DNA of 64,000 nucleotides from Clostridiaceae bacterium (GTDB lineage: Bacteria; Bacillota; Clostridia; Lachnospirales; Lachnospiraceae), in contig QXWR01000024.1 of NCBI GenBank assembly GCA_009911065.1, forward strand, positions 19,418 to 83,417, read 5' to 3'. Both the position numbers and the translations under genes were made by a program. The notes below the pieces were generated by a model. That model was not told the origin of the DNA. It made no database searches and worked only from the letters and a program-made list of their open reading frames with translations. Shown here piece after piece: positions 35,178 to 44,311 of this stretch (position 1 is the stretch's first letter; each line of letters begins with the position of its first letter).

Positions 35178-36781
35178 GAATACAGCTTTCTATACTCATT
35201 GGGTTTTAAGCCAGAGTATTTGGTAAAAGTTTTCGTAAAATAGCGCACATCGGTATAGCCGACGGTAGCGCAAATATCGGCAACCGTCCGGTTTGTTTCT
35301 TTTAAAAGACGCTTGGCCATGTCCATACGTATTTTGGAGAGATATTCTAAAAAAGTCATTCCAGTATCTTTTTTAAATACTGTGCTGAAATACGCTGGGG
35401 ACAAACTGGCAATGGCGCTTGCCTGCTCTAAGGTCAAAGGTTCCCCATAATGTTCTGACACATATTGTTTTACAATTCGTATTGGCCGGTTTTCGTCCTG
35501 ACGTTTCATCCGTGCTGCTTTTTCATAGGAACTGGTAATTTTACGGATGAGATAGTCAAAAAGCTCTGAGGCAGACCCACAGTTGTCAGCTTCTCCATGA
35601 AAACTGTCCAGAAAATCTTCCTCAATCCGAATCCGGTAATTTTTCATAAAGAACAGGTAAAGATTACAAACTTCTTTTGACATCTGCAAAATTTCATGTC
35701 CCGTAATTCCAGGGTGAGCAAGCATTTTGGATTTTAAATCCATCATGGCGTCCCGAACTGGAAATACTTCCAGACTTTCCAGGGCGGTTGACATTTTTTG
35801 ATTAAATTCAGTAAACAAAGGGCTTTCAGCAAAAGATCCTCTTTGGGGAAAATCTCCTTCCAGCAATTTTCCGGTTCCGGAAACCAGCCGTTCTTCAATC
35901 CATAATCTGGCATTTCTCAAAGACTGTTCCAGTCCCATCAAATCATGGCAGACGGTTCCTAAAGACATGGTAACGGCCGAGTCTTTTAAAATGCCTCCCT
36001 GTATTCGCATTTCATCCAGAAGCCCTTTCATCTGACGGCGGATATTCCCTCGCTGATCAGACGGAAAATGAAGAAGAAAATAGAAGAAATTTCCTATAAA
36101 AACCATTTCCTGTTCTATGGTATATTCTCTTAAAAGCCGTTCCAATGCACTGTGTACTTTATCTGCCATAAACTTTTGATTATCCGGGTCGTCAAATACA
36201 CGTCCGTCCATTTTCAAAATGCCGATACAAAAATCGCCGGAGCAAAAGGAAAAATGAAATTCCTGATCAATTTGTTCCAGAGAGTATCTGAGCCGTTCTT
36301 TATTACGGCGGCAGACTAAATCGGATAAAAAAGCCTGTCTTAAAGTTTCTTCATCCGTCTTTAAGGTGAGTTTTAACTGTTCTTCATGGGAGAGCTGCCT
36401 GGTTTTTTCACGAAATTTTTCCCCAAGTTTATGAAGCGTCTCGTTTAACTCTTCCTTTTTGACGGGTTTTAAAATATAAGCGCTGACTCCATAACGAATG
36501 GCTGTCTGAGCATATTCAAAGTGCCGGTAGCCGCTGATAATAATAAATTCCATCCGGGGGTTGATTTCCTTCCCGATTCGAATTAATTCCAGACCATCAT
36601 ATCCCGGCATTCGAATGTCAGTAATTACAATATCCGGCTGAGATTTTTGAATCACTTCCAAAGCTTCCATTCCGTTCTCAGCCGTGGCAATTACCTGCAT
36701 TTCCTGACTTTTCCAGTCGATTAGCTTTTCAATCAGCTGGCAGACTTTCCGCTCATCATCTGCAATCAGTACCTTTAACAT
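35174..36781 (-). CDS. AraC-type response regulator
   Basis: This 535-residue regulator has a receiver domain (about 1-120) with Asp55 in IVITDIRMPG and Lys in YILKPVKK, a long middle region, and a C-terminal pair of AraC helix-turn-helices (about 430-535; LTLEQASAIASLSPAYFSTV and VADICATVGYTDVRYFTK). This YesN-like architecture controls carbohydrate transporters in Firmicutes. The adjacent sugar ABC operon is the likely target. Confidence 0.94.
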   Translation of the reverse strand: MLKVLIADDERKVCQLIEKLIDWKSQEMQVIATAENGMEALEVIQKSQPDIVITDIRMPGYDGLELIRIGKEINPRMEFIIISGYRHFEYAQTAIRYGVSAYILKPVKKEELNETLHKLGEKFREKTRQLSHEEQLKLTLKTDEETLRQAFLSDLVCRRNKERLRYSLEQIDQEFHFSFCSGDFCIGILKMDGRVFDDPDNQKFMADKVHSALERLLREYTIEQEMVFIGNFFYFLLHFPSDQRGNIRRQMKGLLDEMRIQGGILKDSAVTMSLGTVCHDLMGLEQSLRNARLWIEERLVSGTGKLLEGDFPQRGSFAESPLFTEFNQKMSTALESLEVFPVRDAMMDLKSKMLAHPGITGHEILQMSKEVCNLYLFFMKNYRIRIEEDFLDSFHGEADNCGSASELFDYLIRKITSSYEKAARMKRQDENRPIRIVKQYVSEHYGEPLTLEQASAIASLSPAYFSTVFKKDTGMTFLEYLSKIRMDMAKRLLKETNRTVADICATVGYTDVRYFTKTFTKYSGLKPNEYRKLYS

Positions 36782-36826
36782 GAAACGGTTCCTTTCTATT
36801 CTTCATGGGACAGCTTTTTGGCAATG

Positions 36827-37687
36827 CTATGACAGCGTATCTGCCAGCTGTGCAAATTGATTCAGTGTCAATGTCTCTCCTCTAACGGCAGCGGGAAGTT
36901 TCAAAGCTTCAATGGCAGCAGCAATCTGTTCCTTTGAAAAGTCAAGCTCTGGAGAGTTGGATAATCCGTTGAGCAGAGTTTTTCTGCGCTGGTTAAAGGA
37001 AGCCCGGATAATCCGAAACATAAGAGCCGTATCCTTTACCTGGACCGGGGGCGCGGTATAACGGGTGAGACGAATCACCGCAGAGCCTACGGAAGGCCGG
37101 GGGAGAAAACAGTTTTGGGGAACGTTGGCAACCAGGTAGGGTTTGGCATAATACTGCACAGCCAGAGACAATGCCCCATAATCTTTAGAGCCGGGACCAG
37201 TCTGCATCCGGTCTGCCACTTCCTTTTGGACCATCACAGTAATGTTGTCAACAGGCACTTCTTTTTCAAACAGTCCCATAATGATGGGAGTTGTGATGTA
37301 ATAGGGAAGATTTGCAACAACTTTAATGGGGCGGCCCTGGTTATATTGTCTGGCAAGCTCTGTAATATCCACTTTTAAGATGTCATTGTGAAGTAAGACA
37401 ACATTGGAATAATCCTGAAGAGTTTCCTTCAGAATGGGTATTAGGTTTGCATCAATCTCCACTGCGATTACCTGTCTGGCGGCTTCTGCCAGATATTGGG
37501 TCATGGTTCCAATGCCAGGTCCGATTTCCAGTACCATATCGTCTTTTGTGATCTCTGCCGCTGCGATGATTTTATCCAGGACACGGGTATCGATTAAAAA
37601 GTTTTGTCCATATTTTTTCTGAAAAATAAAATCATACTTTTTGATCAGCTGAATTGTATTTTGTGGGTTGCATAATTTGGGTTCCAT
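36827..37687 (-). CDS. rsmA: 16S rRNA dimethyladenosine transferase
   Basis: This 286-residue enzyme dimethylates two adjacent adenosines in the 3' hairpin of 16S rRNA (KsgA). It shows KKYGQNFL at the N-terminus, the SAM-binding EIGPGIGTMT, and the catalytic NLPYYI. The C-terminal domain FNQRRKTL is also typical. Loss of this protein gives kasugamycin resistance in other bacteria. It lies upstream of the regulator gene on the same strand. Confidence 0.96.
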   Translation of the reverse strand: MEPKLCNPQNTIQLIKKYDFIFQKKYGQNFLIDTRVLDKIIAAAEITKDDMVLEIGPGIGTMTQYLAEAARQVIAVEIDANLIPILKETLQDYSNVVLLHNDILKVDITELARQYNQGRPIKVVANLPYYITTPIIMGLFEKEVPVDNITVMVQKEVADRMQTGPGSKDYGALSLAVQYYAKPYLVANVPQNCFLPRPSVGSAVIRLTRYTAPPVQVKDTALMFRIIRASFNQRRKTLLNGLSNSPELDFSKEQIAAAIEALKLPAAVRGETLTLNQFAQLADTLS

Positions 37688-37845
37688 AAAAATGATACCT
37701 GTCGGCGGCGCCGCCTTTCTGGGAAAATAATAATTCCATTATATTATTTTAGAGTAGGTTTTTCAATGGGTTTATTTTGCAAAAAACTTTTTTGTCATAG
37801 CTGGAACAGGTAAGTGCATAGAATGGTTACTAAAGGAGTGATAGC

Positions 37846-39840
37846 ATGTCTAATTATCGGAGGTTAATCTCATATATTTATGTGTACGAGGGAGGAGTCA
37901 AAGGAAAAAATATCGGATTTGCCAAGATAGAGATACGAAATGGACAATGTAAAATTCATGTAAATGTGAAAAGAATTTTTTTGGGAAGCAGTGACATTGG
38001 AGTTTATTTGCTTTCTCCCAACAAAGAGATTTTGCTGGGGCGTATTTTTATCCGAAATGGGGCAGGAGAATTTCGTACCAGTGTCAGCGCCGGGAATGTG
38101 GAAGGCAGCGGATGTACCATGGAACAATGTTATGGGCTGACCATCCATGAAACGGAAAGCACTTGGCGCACTTATACGACCATATGGGAGGACGCAGTGA
38201 CCCAGGCAGCGGAGGTGGAGCTTGCCAATGTAACTTCGGATAAAGTAGGGGCACAATTCAGAAAAGAACTGCGTCCTTCTGTGTCAAAAGAGATTCAAAG
38301 AGAGTTAGAGAGGGAGGAGCTTTCTGCTACAGGAATGGCTCAAAGAGAAGAACCGTCTGGAAAAGAGACTGGTCAAAAAGGGGAAATGTCATCTGAAAAA
38401 CCGATAGAATCAGACAAAGTTTATGAGCCAAAAGTGATTCGGGGAGATGAGGTTTCTACGGAAGAACCCATTCAGACAGAAAATTCTTCTGAGATGGGAA
38501 CCATTCGTCCAGAAGAAGACTCATTTATCCAGGGAATCCGTCAACCAGAGAATTATTCCATTCAGGGGACGAAACAAGAAGAGGATTTTTCTGTCCAAGG
38601 AACGAATCAACCAGAGAAATCTTCCGTCCAGGGAATCAATCGGCCAGAGAATTTTTCCATCCAGGGAACAAATCAGCCAGAGAATTATTCCGTCCAGGAA
38701 ACCAATCAATCAGAAAAATCTTCCGTCCAAGGAATCAATCAGCCAGAGAATTATTCCGTCCAGGAAACCAATCAATCAGAAAAATCTTCCATCCAAGGAA
38801 TCAATCAGCCAGAGAAATCTTCCGTCCAGGAAACCAATCAGCCAGAGAATTATTCCGTCCAGGAAACCAATCAACCAGAGAAATCTTCCGTTCAAGAAAC
38901 CAGTCCGTCAGAAAATTCTTCTGTCCAGGGAGCGGTTTTGTCAGAGTCCTCTTCTGTCCAGGAATCCATCCGGCCGGAAGAAGCCAGAACCTCAAAACCT
39001 GCTGAAACAGGAAAATTTTCTGTAACAGGAACGGGTATGGCTGGAGAATCTCTGGCAACAGGAATCAATTGGCCAGAAGGATTTTCCAATCAGGAAGAAA
39101 ACTCTGAAAAGCAGAGCCAGGATCAGGAGGAAGGAGGGTGGATACAGGGGACACCTGTGGAACCTTTGTGGAAAAGTGGTAATTCCCCTGTGGAAAACCA
39201 GGTGAGGACGCCTGGACCTTCCATGGGTATGGGAGATACAAACAACCGAGCGAATCGGGATAATATTTCAGATAAAGTATTAAAGTTTGCAAAGGTTTTC
39301 ATGCAGGGAAAAAATCCGGAAACAGAGGAAAACTTACGGCAAAGAGGAAAAATGGAAACATCAGAATCCGGAAAAAAGATGCCTTATGTTATGGAATCCG
39401 GAAAGAAAACACTTCCAGAACCAGGAAATCCAGAACGGCTAAAGGAATGGGATCGCCAGGATCAGGAGGAAAATGCCAAAGGCAGTATTTGGAACCAGCT
39501 TCAGCGCAGGTATGCAAAGGTACTGGCATTTGATTATGATTATGGCTGTGAGATTCTTTCCATTAAGCCTCAGGATATTGGTATTTTGCCGCGGGAAAAC
39601 TGGGTATATGGCAATAACAGTTTTCTTCTTCATGGATATTATAATTACCGTCATTTGATTTTGGCCAGATTGGAGAATCCGGAAGGGGAAATCCGTTATT
39701 TGCTGGGAGTTCCCGGACATTATTTCAGCAATGAGAAGAATCTGGCATCCATGTTTGGATTCCCTCATTTTGTTCTGGCCAGAAAGCAGCCGGAAGAAAA
39801 TGGAAGGTTTGGGTACTGGTATACGGATCTTCGGCTGTAA
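37846..39840 (+). CDS. DUF6128-like protein with repeat-rich middle
   Basis: This 664-residue protein has a conserved N-terminal domain (about residues 1-130, starting with YIYVYEGGVKGKNIGFAKIE). A long Ser/Gln/Glu-rich repeat region (about 225-385) and a conserved C-terminal domain (about 545-664) follow. The two ends together resemble the Lachnospiraceae DUF6128 proteins. No signal peptide or membrane segment is present, so it is probably cytoplasmic. AAAGGAG sits before the ATG. Function is unknown. Confidence 0.7.
   Translation: MSNYRRLISYIYVYEGGVKGKNIGFAKIEIRNGQCKIHVNVKRIFLGSSDIGVYLLSPNKEILLGRIFIRNGAGEFRTSVSAGNVEGSGCTMEQCYGLTIHETESTWRTYTTIWEDAVTQAAEVELANVTSDKVGAQFRKELRPSVSKEIQRELEREELSATGMAQREEPSGKETGQKGEMSSEKPIESDKVYEPKVIRGDEVSTEEPIQTENSSEMGTIRPEEDSFIQGIRQPENYSIQGTKQEEDFSVQGTNQPEKSSVQGINRPENFSIQGTNQPENYSVQETNQSEKSSVQGINQPENYSVQETNQSEKSSIQGINQPEKSSVQETNQPENYSVQETNQPEKSSVQETSPSENSSVQGAVLSESSSVQESIRPEEARTSKPAETGKFSVTGTGMAGESLATGINWPEGFSNQEENSEKQSQDQEEGGWIQGTPVEPLWKSGNSPVENQVRTPGPSMGMGDTNNRANRDNISDKVLKFAKVFMQGKNPETEENLRQRGKMETSESGKKMPYVMESGKKTLPEPGNPERLKEWDRQDQEENAKGSIWNQLQRRYAKVLAFDYDYGCEILSIKPQDIGILPRENWVYGNNSFLLHGYYNYRHLILARLENPEGEIRYLLGVPGHYFSNEKNLASMFGFPHFVLARKQPEENGRFGYWYTDLRL
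38521..38940 (+). repeat. 33/66-bp coding tandem repeats
   Basis: About twelve units of 11 codons, of the kind QPEKSSVQETN, run head to tail. Alternating units form a 66-bp higher-order repeat that is almost identical at the DNA level. Copy number is likely to vary between strains. Confidence 0.9.
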
Positions 39841-39940
39841 AATAGGAATTGTTTCCAAGAGATTTTTCGTATATACTAAACCTATATTAATTTTAACATT
39901 AACATTAATATTAACATCAACAGAACAGGTGAAAAGACAG

Positions 39941-40471
39941 ATGGAAGAAAAATACATAAAAGAAAAATACATGAAAGAAGCCTTGCGGCAGGCAAAGAAA
40001 GCTGCAGCTTTGGGAGAGGTGCCAATAGGCTGTGTGATTGAATATGAGGGAAAGATTATTGGACGGGGATATAACCGCCGTATGGTGGATAAGACAGCTT
40101 TGGCTCATGCAGAGATCACAGCCATTCGCAAAGCATGCAAATATATGGGAGATTGGAGGTTAGAAGGCTGCACAATTTACATAACGTTAGAGCCATGTCC
40201 TATGTGTGCAGGGGCTATTGTTCAGGCAAGGATTCCGTTTGTGGTAATCGGAAGCATGAATCCGAAAGCAGGCTGTGCTGGGTCTGTGTTAAATCTTCTT
40301 CAGGAAAAGGGATTTAACCATCAGGCAGAGGTAAAAACAGGCGTGCTTCAGGAGGAATGTTCTAAAATGCTGTCAGCTTTTTTCCAGGAGCTTCGCAAAA
40401 AAAAAGGGAAAAAAAATGCTGCAGTTATACAAGAGACTGATACAGCCGACGAACCATCAGAACCGAAGTAA
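39941..40471 (+). CDS. tadA: tRNA-specific adenosine deaminase
   Basis: This 176-residue enzyme makes inosine at the wobble position of tRNA-Arg. The zinc/catalytic motifs are HAEITAI and PCPMCAGAI. ATG 39941 follows AGGTGAAA and gives the normal N-terminus; the longer open frame runs back into the preceding gene by chance. The C-terminal tail overlaps the convergent membrane protein gene by 47 bp. This is unrelated to the Tad pilus ATPase. Confidence 0.95.
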   Translation: MEEKYIKEKYMKEALRQAKKAAALGEVPIGCVIEYEGKIIGRGYNRRMVDKTALAHAEITAIRKACKYMGDWRLEGCTIYITLEPCPMCAGAIVQARIPFVVIGSMNPKAGCAGSVLNLLQEKGFNHQAEVKTGVLQEECSKMLSAFFQELRKKKGKKNAAVIQETDTADEPSEPK

Positions 40472-40964
40472 TGGTAAAAAATATTTCAAGAGCGCTGCTG
40501 ATTATGCCGGCCAAACTTAACAAAAATAAAGAAAATATTCCAATACCGGCCAAACCAGTCAAATATGGCCGGTATTTTTCGTGATTCCATTTATATAATT
40601 TCCATACAATCAAACAGAGGCATACCATCAGGCACACGGAGGCCATAAAAGCAAAGATGATATGAAGAAAAGATTTTAGGGGCAGAACTTCTGGAAGATA
40701 TGGGGTAATGACCGCACAGGAAAGAAGTACAAGTGCCAGCGGAATCAACCAAGTTCCGTAAGGTTCTGCGGGCATGTGGGACACGATCATTCTCAATGAC
40801 CAGAAAAAATAGATTCCTACAATCAGTCCCCACAGGACAAATGCTTCTTTTTTGCCAATTCGGTTTCCAATCACAGAAAAGTTTGTGGTAAGCCAGTTAT
40901 TTCCTTTTACAAATAGGATGGTATAGACTGGAATCAGAATATAGGTTACGAACCAGAGAAACAT
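40425..40964 (-). CDS. Five-helix membrane protein of unknown function
   Basis: This 179-residue protein has about five hydrophobic segments (near residues 1-20, 40-60, 70-95, 105-125 and 145-170) and no recognised motif. A GGAGG lies six bases before ATG 40964, which supports a real gene. It converges on the tRNA deaminase gene and shares 47 bp with it. No function can be given. Confidence 0.65.
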   Translation of the reverse strand: MFLWFVTYILIPVYTILFVKGNNWLTTNFSVIGNRIGKKEAFVLWGLIVGIYFFWSLRMIVSHMPAEPYGTWLIPLALVLLSCAVITPYLPEVLPLKSFLHIIFAFMASVCLMVCLCLIVWKLYKWNHEKYRPYLTGLAGIGIFSLFLLSLAGIISSALEIFFTITSVLMVRRLYQSLV

Positions 40965-41059
40965 CACATACCTCCAGTAGACATAATACAGTGGTCAAAA
41001 TGCCTGTTTTTTGTTCCATTAATATATTGATTATATGTGTTTACTTGGTTATATTAATA

Positions 41060-41146
41060 TAGTCCTGTGGCGACTTTTTATTTCTGCCAGCCGGCTGCAG
41101 GAAGCATCCGGCAAAATGTGTCCCAGGCATGGCTTGCCGGATGCAT
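41060..41146 (+). ncRNA. Possible structured mRNA leader
   Basis: Two helices lie in the leader of the YczE-like gene. One pairs TCCTG (41063-41067) with CAGGA (41098-41102), and an 11-bp perfect stem pairs GCATCCGGCAA (41104-41114) with TTGCCGGATGC (41134-41144). I do not recognise a known riboswitch and see no T-run after the stem. Confidence 0.3.
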
Positions 41147-41180
41147 CATACAAAAAAGAAAATTGGGGGATATTTTTATT

Positions 41181-41816
41181 ATGTCACAAAAAACGAAACG
41201 TATACTCATGGCATTTTTTGGTGTCATTGTAACAGGCTTTTGTGTGGGAACTTTTCAGAAAGCAAGTTTAGGCACAGATCCCTTTACCTGTTTTGTAACC
41301 GGAATTGGGAATATTTTCGGATCTACTTACAGTACATTTTATATAATCGTCACGGGGATTTTGCTGATTGGAGTTTTTTTTGTTGAAAAACATTACATAG
41401 GAATTGCCACGTTGATTAATTTGTTCTGCACAGGAATTTCGGCAGATTTTATGAAATATATCTGGGATTTACTGCTTCCAAATCCCAATTTGGCCATGCG
41501 TGTGGCACTGATGCTGCTTGGAGTGATCGGAAGTTCATTTTCTGCTTCTGTGTATTTTACAGCTGATGTGGGAGTTTCAGCCTATGATGCTGTTTCTCTA
41601 ATTGCGGCAAATAAGTACAAACTGCTTCCTTTTAAAGTATGTCGGATTTTAAGTGATTTGATCTGTGTGATTGTGGGATTGATTTTCCATGCTGTGGTAA
41701 ATGTCGGCACTGTGATTACCGCTTTGTTTATGGGACCAGTAATCCAGTGGTTTAACACCCATGTTTCCGAGCCGTTTTTATATGGAAAAGACGGAAAGAA
41801 AGAACAAGAAGCTTGA
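41181..41816 (+). CDS. YczE/YitT-type membrane protein
   Basis: This 211-residue protein has five to six membrane segments and the opening pattern GFCVGTFQKASLGTDPF of the YczE/YitT-like membrane proteins. Transport or regulation of an unknown solute is possible. ATG 41181 follows GGGGGA; the longer frame upstream lies in the structured leader. The SRP RNA promoter overlaps its stop codon. Confidence 0.78.
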   Translation: MSQKTKRILMAFFGVIVTGFCVGTFQKASLGTDPFTCFVTGIGNIFGSTYSTFYIIVTGILLIGVFFVEKHYIGIATLINLFCTGISADFMKYIWDLLLPNPNLAMRVALMLLGVIGSSFSASVYFTADVGVSAYDAVSLIAANKYKLLPFKVCRILSDLICVIVGLIFHAVVNVGTVITALFMGPVIQWFNTHVSEPFLYGKDGKKEQEA

Positions 41817-41841
41817 CAAAAGGTTTTGTCTACGGTATACT
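41813..41841 (+). promoter_or_regulatory. SRP RNA promoter
   Basis: Consensus TTGACA (41813-41818) and TATACT (41836-41841) are spaced by 17 bp. This is as strong as expected for a stable RNA. Predicted start is near 41848, leaving about 50 nt of 5' leader to be removed by processing. Confidence 0.85.
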
Positions 41842-41899
41842 AAACACGCGTTTCCATATTTTTCATTCGGGAATGCCCCAGATAATTTTGTCATAAAGT

Positions 41900-42167
41900 T
41901 TCCGTGCAGCCGGGGAGATAGCGGTGCCCTGTACTTGCAATCCGCTCCAGCAAGGGTGATATTCCGCCTCGGATGCTGGTTTTGCAGGGCTGCCCCTGGT
42001 AAGCAGCGTTGACGTTTGGGTCTTGCGCAACAGAACCTCATGAACCGTGTCAGGGCAGGAATGCAGCAGCACTAAGTGAGTTTTTCTGTGTGCCGCAAGG
42101 CAGCCTGAACCGAGCCGGCTGCCAAGGTAACGCCTGTGAGCCACATACAAAGCGGGATGCACGGATT
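41900..42167 (+). ncRNA. ffs: Signal recognition particle RNA (large, with Alu domain)
   Basis: The ends pair as TCCGTGCA (41901-41908) with TGCACGGA (42158-42165), giving a molecule of about 268 nt, close to the Bacillus scRNA. The conserved S-domain apex (GTGTCAGG..., GCAGCAGCACTAAG) lies at about 42047-42077. The 5' Alu-type region occupies about 41900-42000. It binds Ffh to target membrane proteins to the translocon. It has its own consensus promoter and terminator. Confidence 0.93.
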
Positions 42168-42187
42168 TAATTAAAAATAAAGGATAA

Positions 42188-42234
42188 AAAGGCAGGATGC
42201 TCTATGGATATATGGTATAGAGGTCCTGCTTTTA
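42188..42234 (+). terminator. SRP RNA terminator
   Basis: A stem of GCAGGA (42192-42197) with TCCTGC (42224-42229), extended inward by CTCTAT/ATAGAG and outward by the A-run, ends in TTTT. It lies 20 nt beyond the SRP RNA. Confidence 0.85.
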
Positions 42235-42259
42235 AGCGAAAAGGAGAGGGAATCACATT

Positions 42260-43489
42260 ATGAAAAAATTTTTAAAACGTACATGTGCTACGGTATTATG
42301 TTGTACCATGTTACTTGGCTTTGTCCGGCCGGTACAAAGTCATGCAGCCACGGATTATGACAGTTTGCGGGCCGTATTTGATCCGGAGTATTATTACAAT
42401 CAATATCCGGACCTTCAGGAATCCGTGGGGCAGGATGGGGAAATGCTGTTTCAGCATTTTGTATCTACAGGTATCCGAGAAGGTCGTTCTGGTATAGAAA
42501 CATTTAATTTGAAGGCATATGTTTTTTATAATGAAGATTTGCTGAATGTATACAAAACGGATTTATCCGGATATTGCAGACATTATCTGGAACGAGGGAA
42601 GGATGAGGGGAGGATTAGTACCCCCCAGGAAAATAAAACAAATAAAATTGGTACATATCATACGTCTTATGACAATACGCTGCCCAGAGCAGTAAATGTA
42701 GAGCTGGCGGCACAGCGGATTAATGGAGTTGTTCTGCAGCCGGGACAAGGGTTTTCTTTCAGCAGCACAGTTCAGTCAAGAGTTCCTAAAAACGGCTATG
42801 TAATGGCGCCTGCAATTGGTGGGTATGAATATGGAGGAGGAATCTGTCAGGTTTCATCTACTCTGTATGCGGCCATGTGCCATGCTTTGCTTCCGGCAAC
42901 AGAACGTCATCCCCATTCTTCCAGAGTATCTTATCTGCCTGTGGGGATGGATGCCACGATTTCCGAAGGATACAAGGATTTAAAATTTGTAAATATTTAT
43001 CACAGTCCTTTGATAATTGAATCTACTTATGGAGAAGGAATTTTGACGGTCTCTTTATGGCTGGGAGAAATTCAAAATGAAACTACCGAGGAAGTTCCCA
43101 CAGAGCAGACAGAAGAGCAGCCAAATGAGGAAAATCTGAATCAGGAAGAGTCAGGTGAAGAAGGCCAAAGCCAACCGGAGATGAATCCTCAGGGGCCAGG
43201 TGAGGAAGGTCAATACCAACAAGAGATGAATCCAGAGGAGTCAAGTGAGGAAGGCCAAAACCAACCAGAAATGAATCCAGAGGAGCCAAGTGAGGAAGGC
43301 CAGAACCAACCAGAAACAAATCAGGAAAAGTCAAGTGAGGAAGGCCAGAATCAGGAGGAAATGAATCCCCAAGGGCCAGGTGAGGAAAGCCAAAACCAAC
43401 AAGAGATGAATCCAGGGGAGCCAAGTGAGGAAAACCAAAACCAACAAGAGACGAACCAACAGGATTCAGGTCAGGAAGAAACGGTTTAA
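42260..43489 (+). CDS. Secreted VanW-family protein with C-terminal repeats
   Basis: The 409-residue product has a signal peptide (about residues 1-30, ending SHAA). A small module (FDPEYYYNQYPDLQ ... GIREGRSG) follows, then a VanW domain (about 130-270; motifs QPGQGFSFSS and GGGICQVSSTLYAA) and an acidic Gln/Glu/Asn tail. The tail is built of 17-residue repeats (about 292-405). VanW proteins are cell-envelope proteins of unknown activity, despite the link to vancomycin clusters by name. No resistance genes are nearby. GGAGAGG precedes the ATG. Confidence 0.85.
   Translation: MKKFLKRTCATVLCCTMLLGFVRPVQSHAATDYDSLRAVFDPEYYYNQYPDLQESVGQDGEMLFQHFVSTGIREGRSGIETFNLKAYVFYNEDLLNVYKTDLSGYCRHYLERGKDEGRISTPQENKTNKIGTYHTSYDNTLPRAVNVELAAQRINGVVLQPGQGFSFSSTVQSRVPKNGYVMAPAIGGYEYGGGICQVSSTLYAAMCHALLPATERHPHSSRVSYLPVGMDATISEGYKDLKFVNIYHSPLIIESTYGEGILTVSLWLGEIQNETTEEVPTEQTEEQPNEENLNQEESGEEGQSQPEMNPQGPGEEGQYQQEMNPEESSEEGQNQPEMNPEEPSEEGQNQPETNQEKSSEEGQNQEEMNPQGPGEESQNQQEMNPGEPSEENQNQQETNQQDSGQEETV
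43145..43470 (+). repeat. 51-bp coding repeats in the VanW protein tail
   Basis: About six to seven units of 17 codons with the core SEEGQNQPEMNPEEP are arranged head to tail. They give a flexible acidic tail and a candidate variable-length region. Confidence 0.85.
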
Positions 43490-43527
43490 AAACCACAGAT
43501 TTATAGCATTGTATCATTAAAAAGGTG

Positions 43528-43556
43528 TTGACAAATTGAACTCCTATTTGTATAAT
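43528..43556 (+). promoter_or_regulatory. Promoter of the DUF177-rpmF operon
   Basis: Perfect TTGACA (43528-43533) and TATAAT (43551-43556) are spaced by 17 bp, 27 bp before the DUF177 start. Confidence 0.9.
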
Positions 43557-43583
43557 GTTTTAAGCGTCTATTAGGAGAATCAT

Positions 43584-44111
43584 ATGCGGATTAATTTGAC
43601 AGAGCTGTTTTCTGTAGATGGCAAAGAGAAAAGTTACAAGGTAAATATTGAGATGGATTCTTTTCAGGCTTTTGGTGATACCTGTGAAGTGATTTCAAAA
43701 GAACCTGTAACATTGCATATCCAGAATGTGGGCAGCGGCAAGCTTCTGATGGAAGGGAAGACGTTTATTACACTTAGTATTCCCTGCAGCAGATGTCTGG
43801 AGCCAGTAGATGTTCCTGTTGAGTTGGAGATTTCCCAGGAACTGGATATAAGACAAGCTGGGGAAGAAGATACAGAAAATATGGAAGAACAGCCCTATGT
43901 AGATGGTTATTATCTGGATGTAGACCAGTTGATCGGCAACGAGCTGCTGCTGAATTTGCCCATGAAGGTTTTGTGTAAAGATGACTGTAGAGGAATCTGC
44001 AATCAATGCGGCATAAACTTGAATCAGGGGACTTGTTCCTGCGAACGTGGCTCACCAGATCCAAGGATGTCAATAATCCAGGATATATTTCAACAATTTA
44101 AGGAGGTGTAA
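43584..44111 (+). CDS. YceD/DUF177-family protein
   Basis: This 175-residue protein precedes rpmF, the conserved order in most bacteria. It shows the family core CSRCLEPVDVPVELE and the acidic YYLDVDQLIGNELLLNLPMKVLC. The C-terminus has clustered cysteines (CKDDCRGICNQCG ... CSC), a probable zinc site. Homologues act in 23S rRNA maturation with L32. AGGAG sits six bases before the ATG. Confidence 0.93.
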   Translation: MRINLTELFSVDGKEKSYKVNIEMDSFQAFGDTCEVISKEPVTLHIQNVGSGKLLMEGKTFITLSIPCSRCLEPVDVPVELEISQELDIRQAGEEDTENMEEQPYVDGYYLDVDQLIGNELLLNLPMKVLCKDDCRGICNQCGINLNQGTCSCERGSPDPRMSIIQDIFQQFKEV

Positions 44112-44114
44112 GCC

Positions 44115-44297
44115 ATGTCGATTTGCCCTAAAAACCGGTCTTCCAAATCCAGAAGAGATAAACGCAGAGCCAATTGGAAAATGAGCGCTGTGAATCTGGT
44201 AAAGTGCAGCAAATGCGGAGCGCTGATGATGCCCCACAGAGTATGCAAGGCTTGTGGCAGCTACAACAAGAAAGAAATCGTCAGCGTTGAAGATTAA
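44115..44297 (+). CDS. rpmF: 50S ribosomal protein L32
   Basis: This 60-residue basic protein has the usual N-terminal PKNRSSKSRRDKRR and a zinc-ribbon CSKCG ... CKACG. The ATG follows AGGAGG by eight bases, and the gene starts 3 bp after the DUF177 stop, so the pair is one transcript ending at the adjacent terminator. Confidence 0.97.
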   Translation: MSICPKNRSSKSRRDKRRANWKMSAVNLVKCSKCGALMMPHRVCKACGSYNKKEIVSVED

Positions 44298-44311
44298 GAT
44301 TAGAAAAATTG

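Noticed and set aside
37703..37716. GGCGGCGCCGCC palindrome upstream of rsmA
   Set aside because: It is short and GC-rich, with no second copy and no clear relation to a promoter, so it is not supportable as an operator.
39731..39940. N-terminal extension of the tRNA deaminase into the preceding gene
   Set aside because: The frame is open by chance through conserved coding sequence; ATG 39941 has a ribosome site and gives the normal N-terminus.
42260..43489. Vancomycin-resistance element suggested by the VanW domain
   Set aside because: No vanH, vanA/B ligase, vanX or vanRS-type set adjoins it; VanW proteins are common in Clostridia without resistance.
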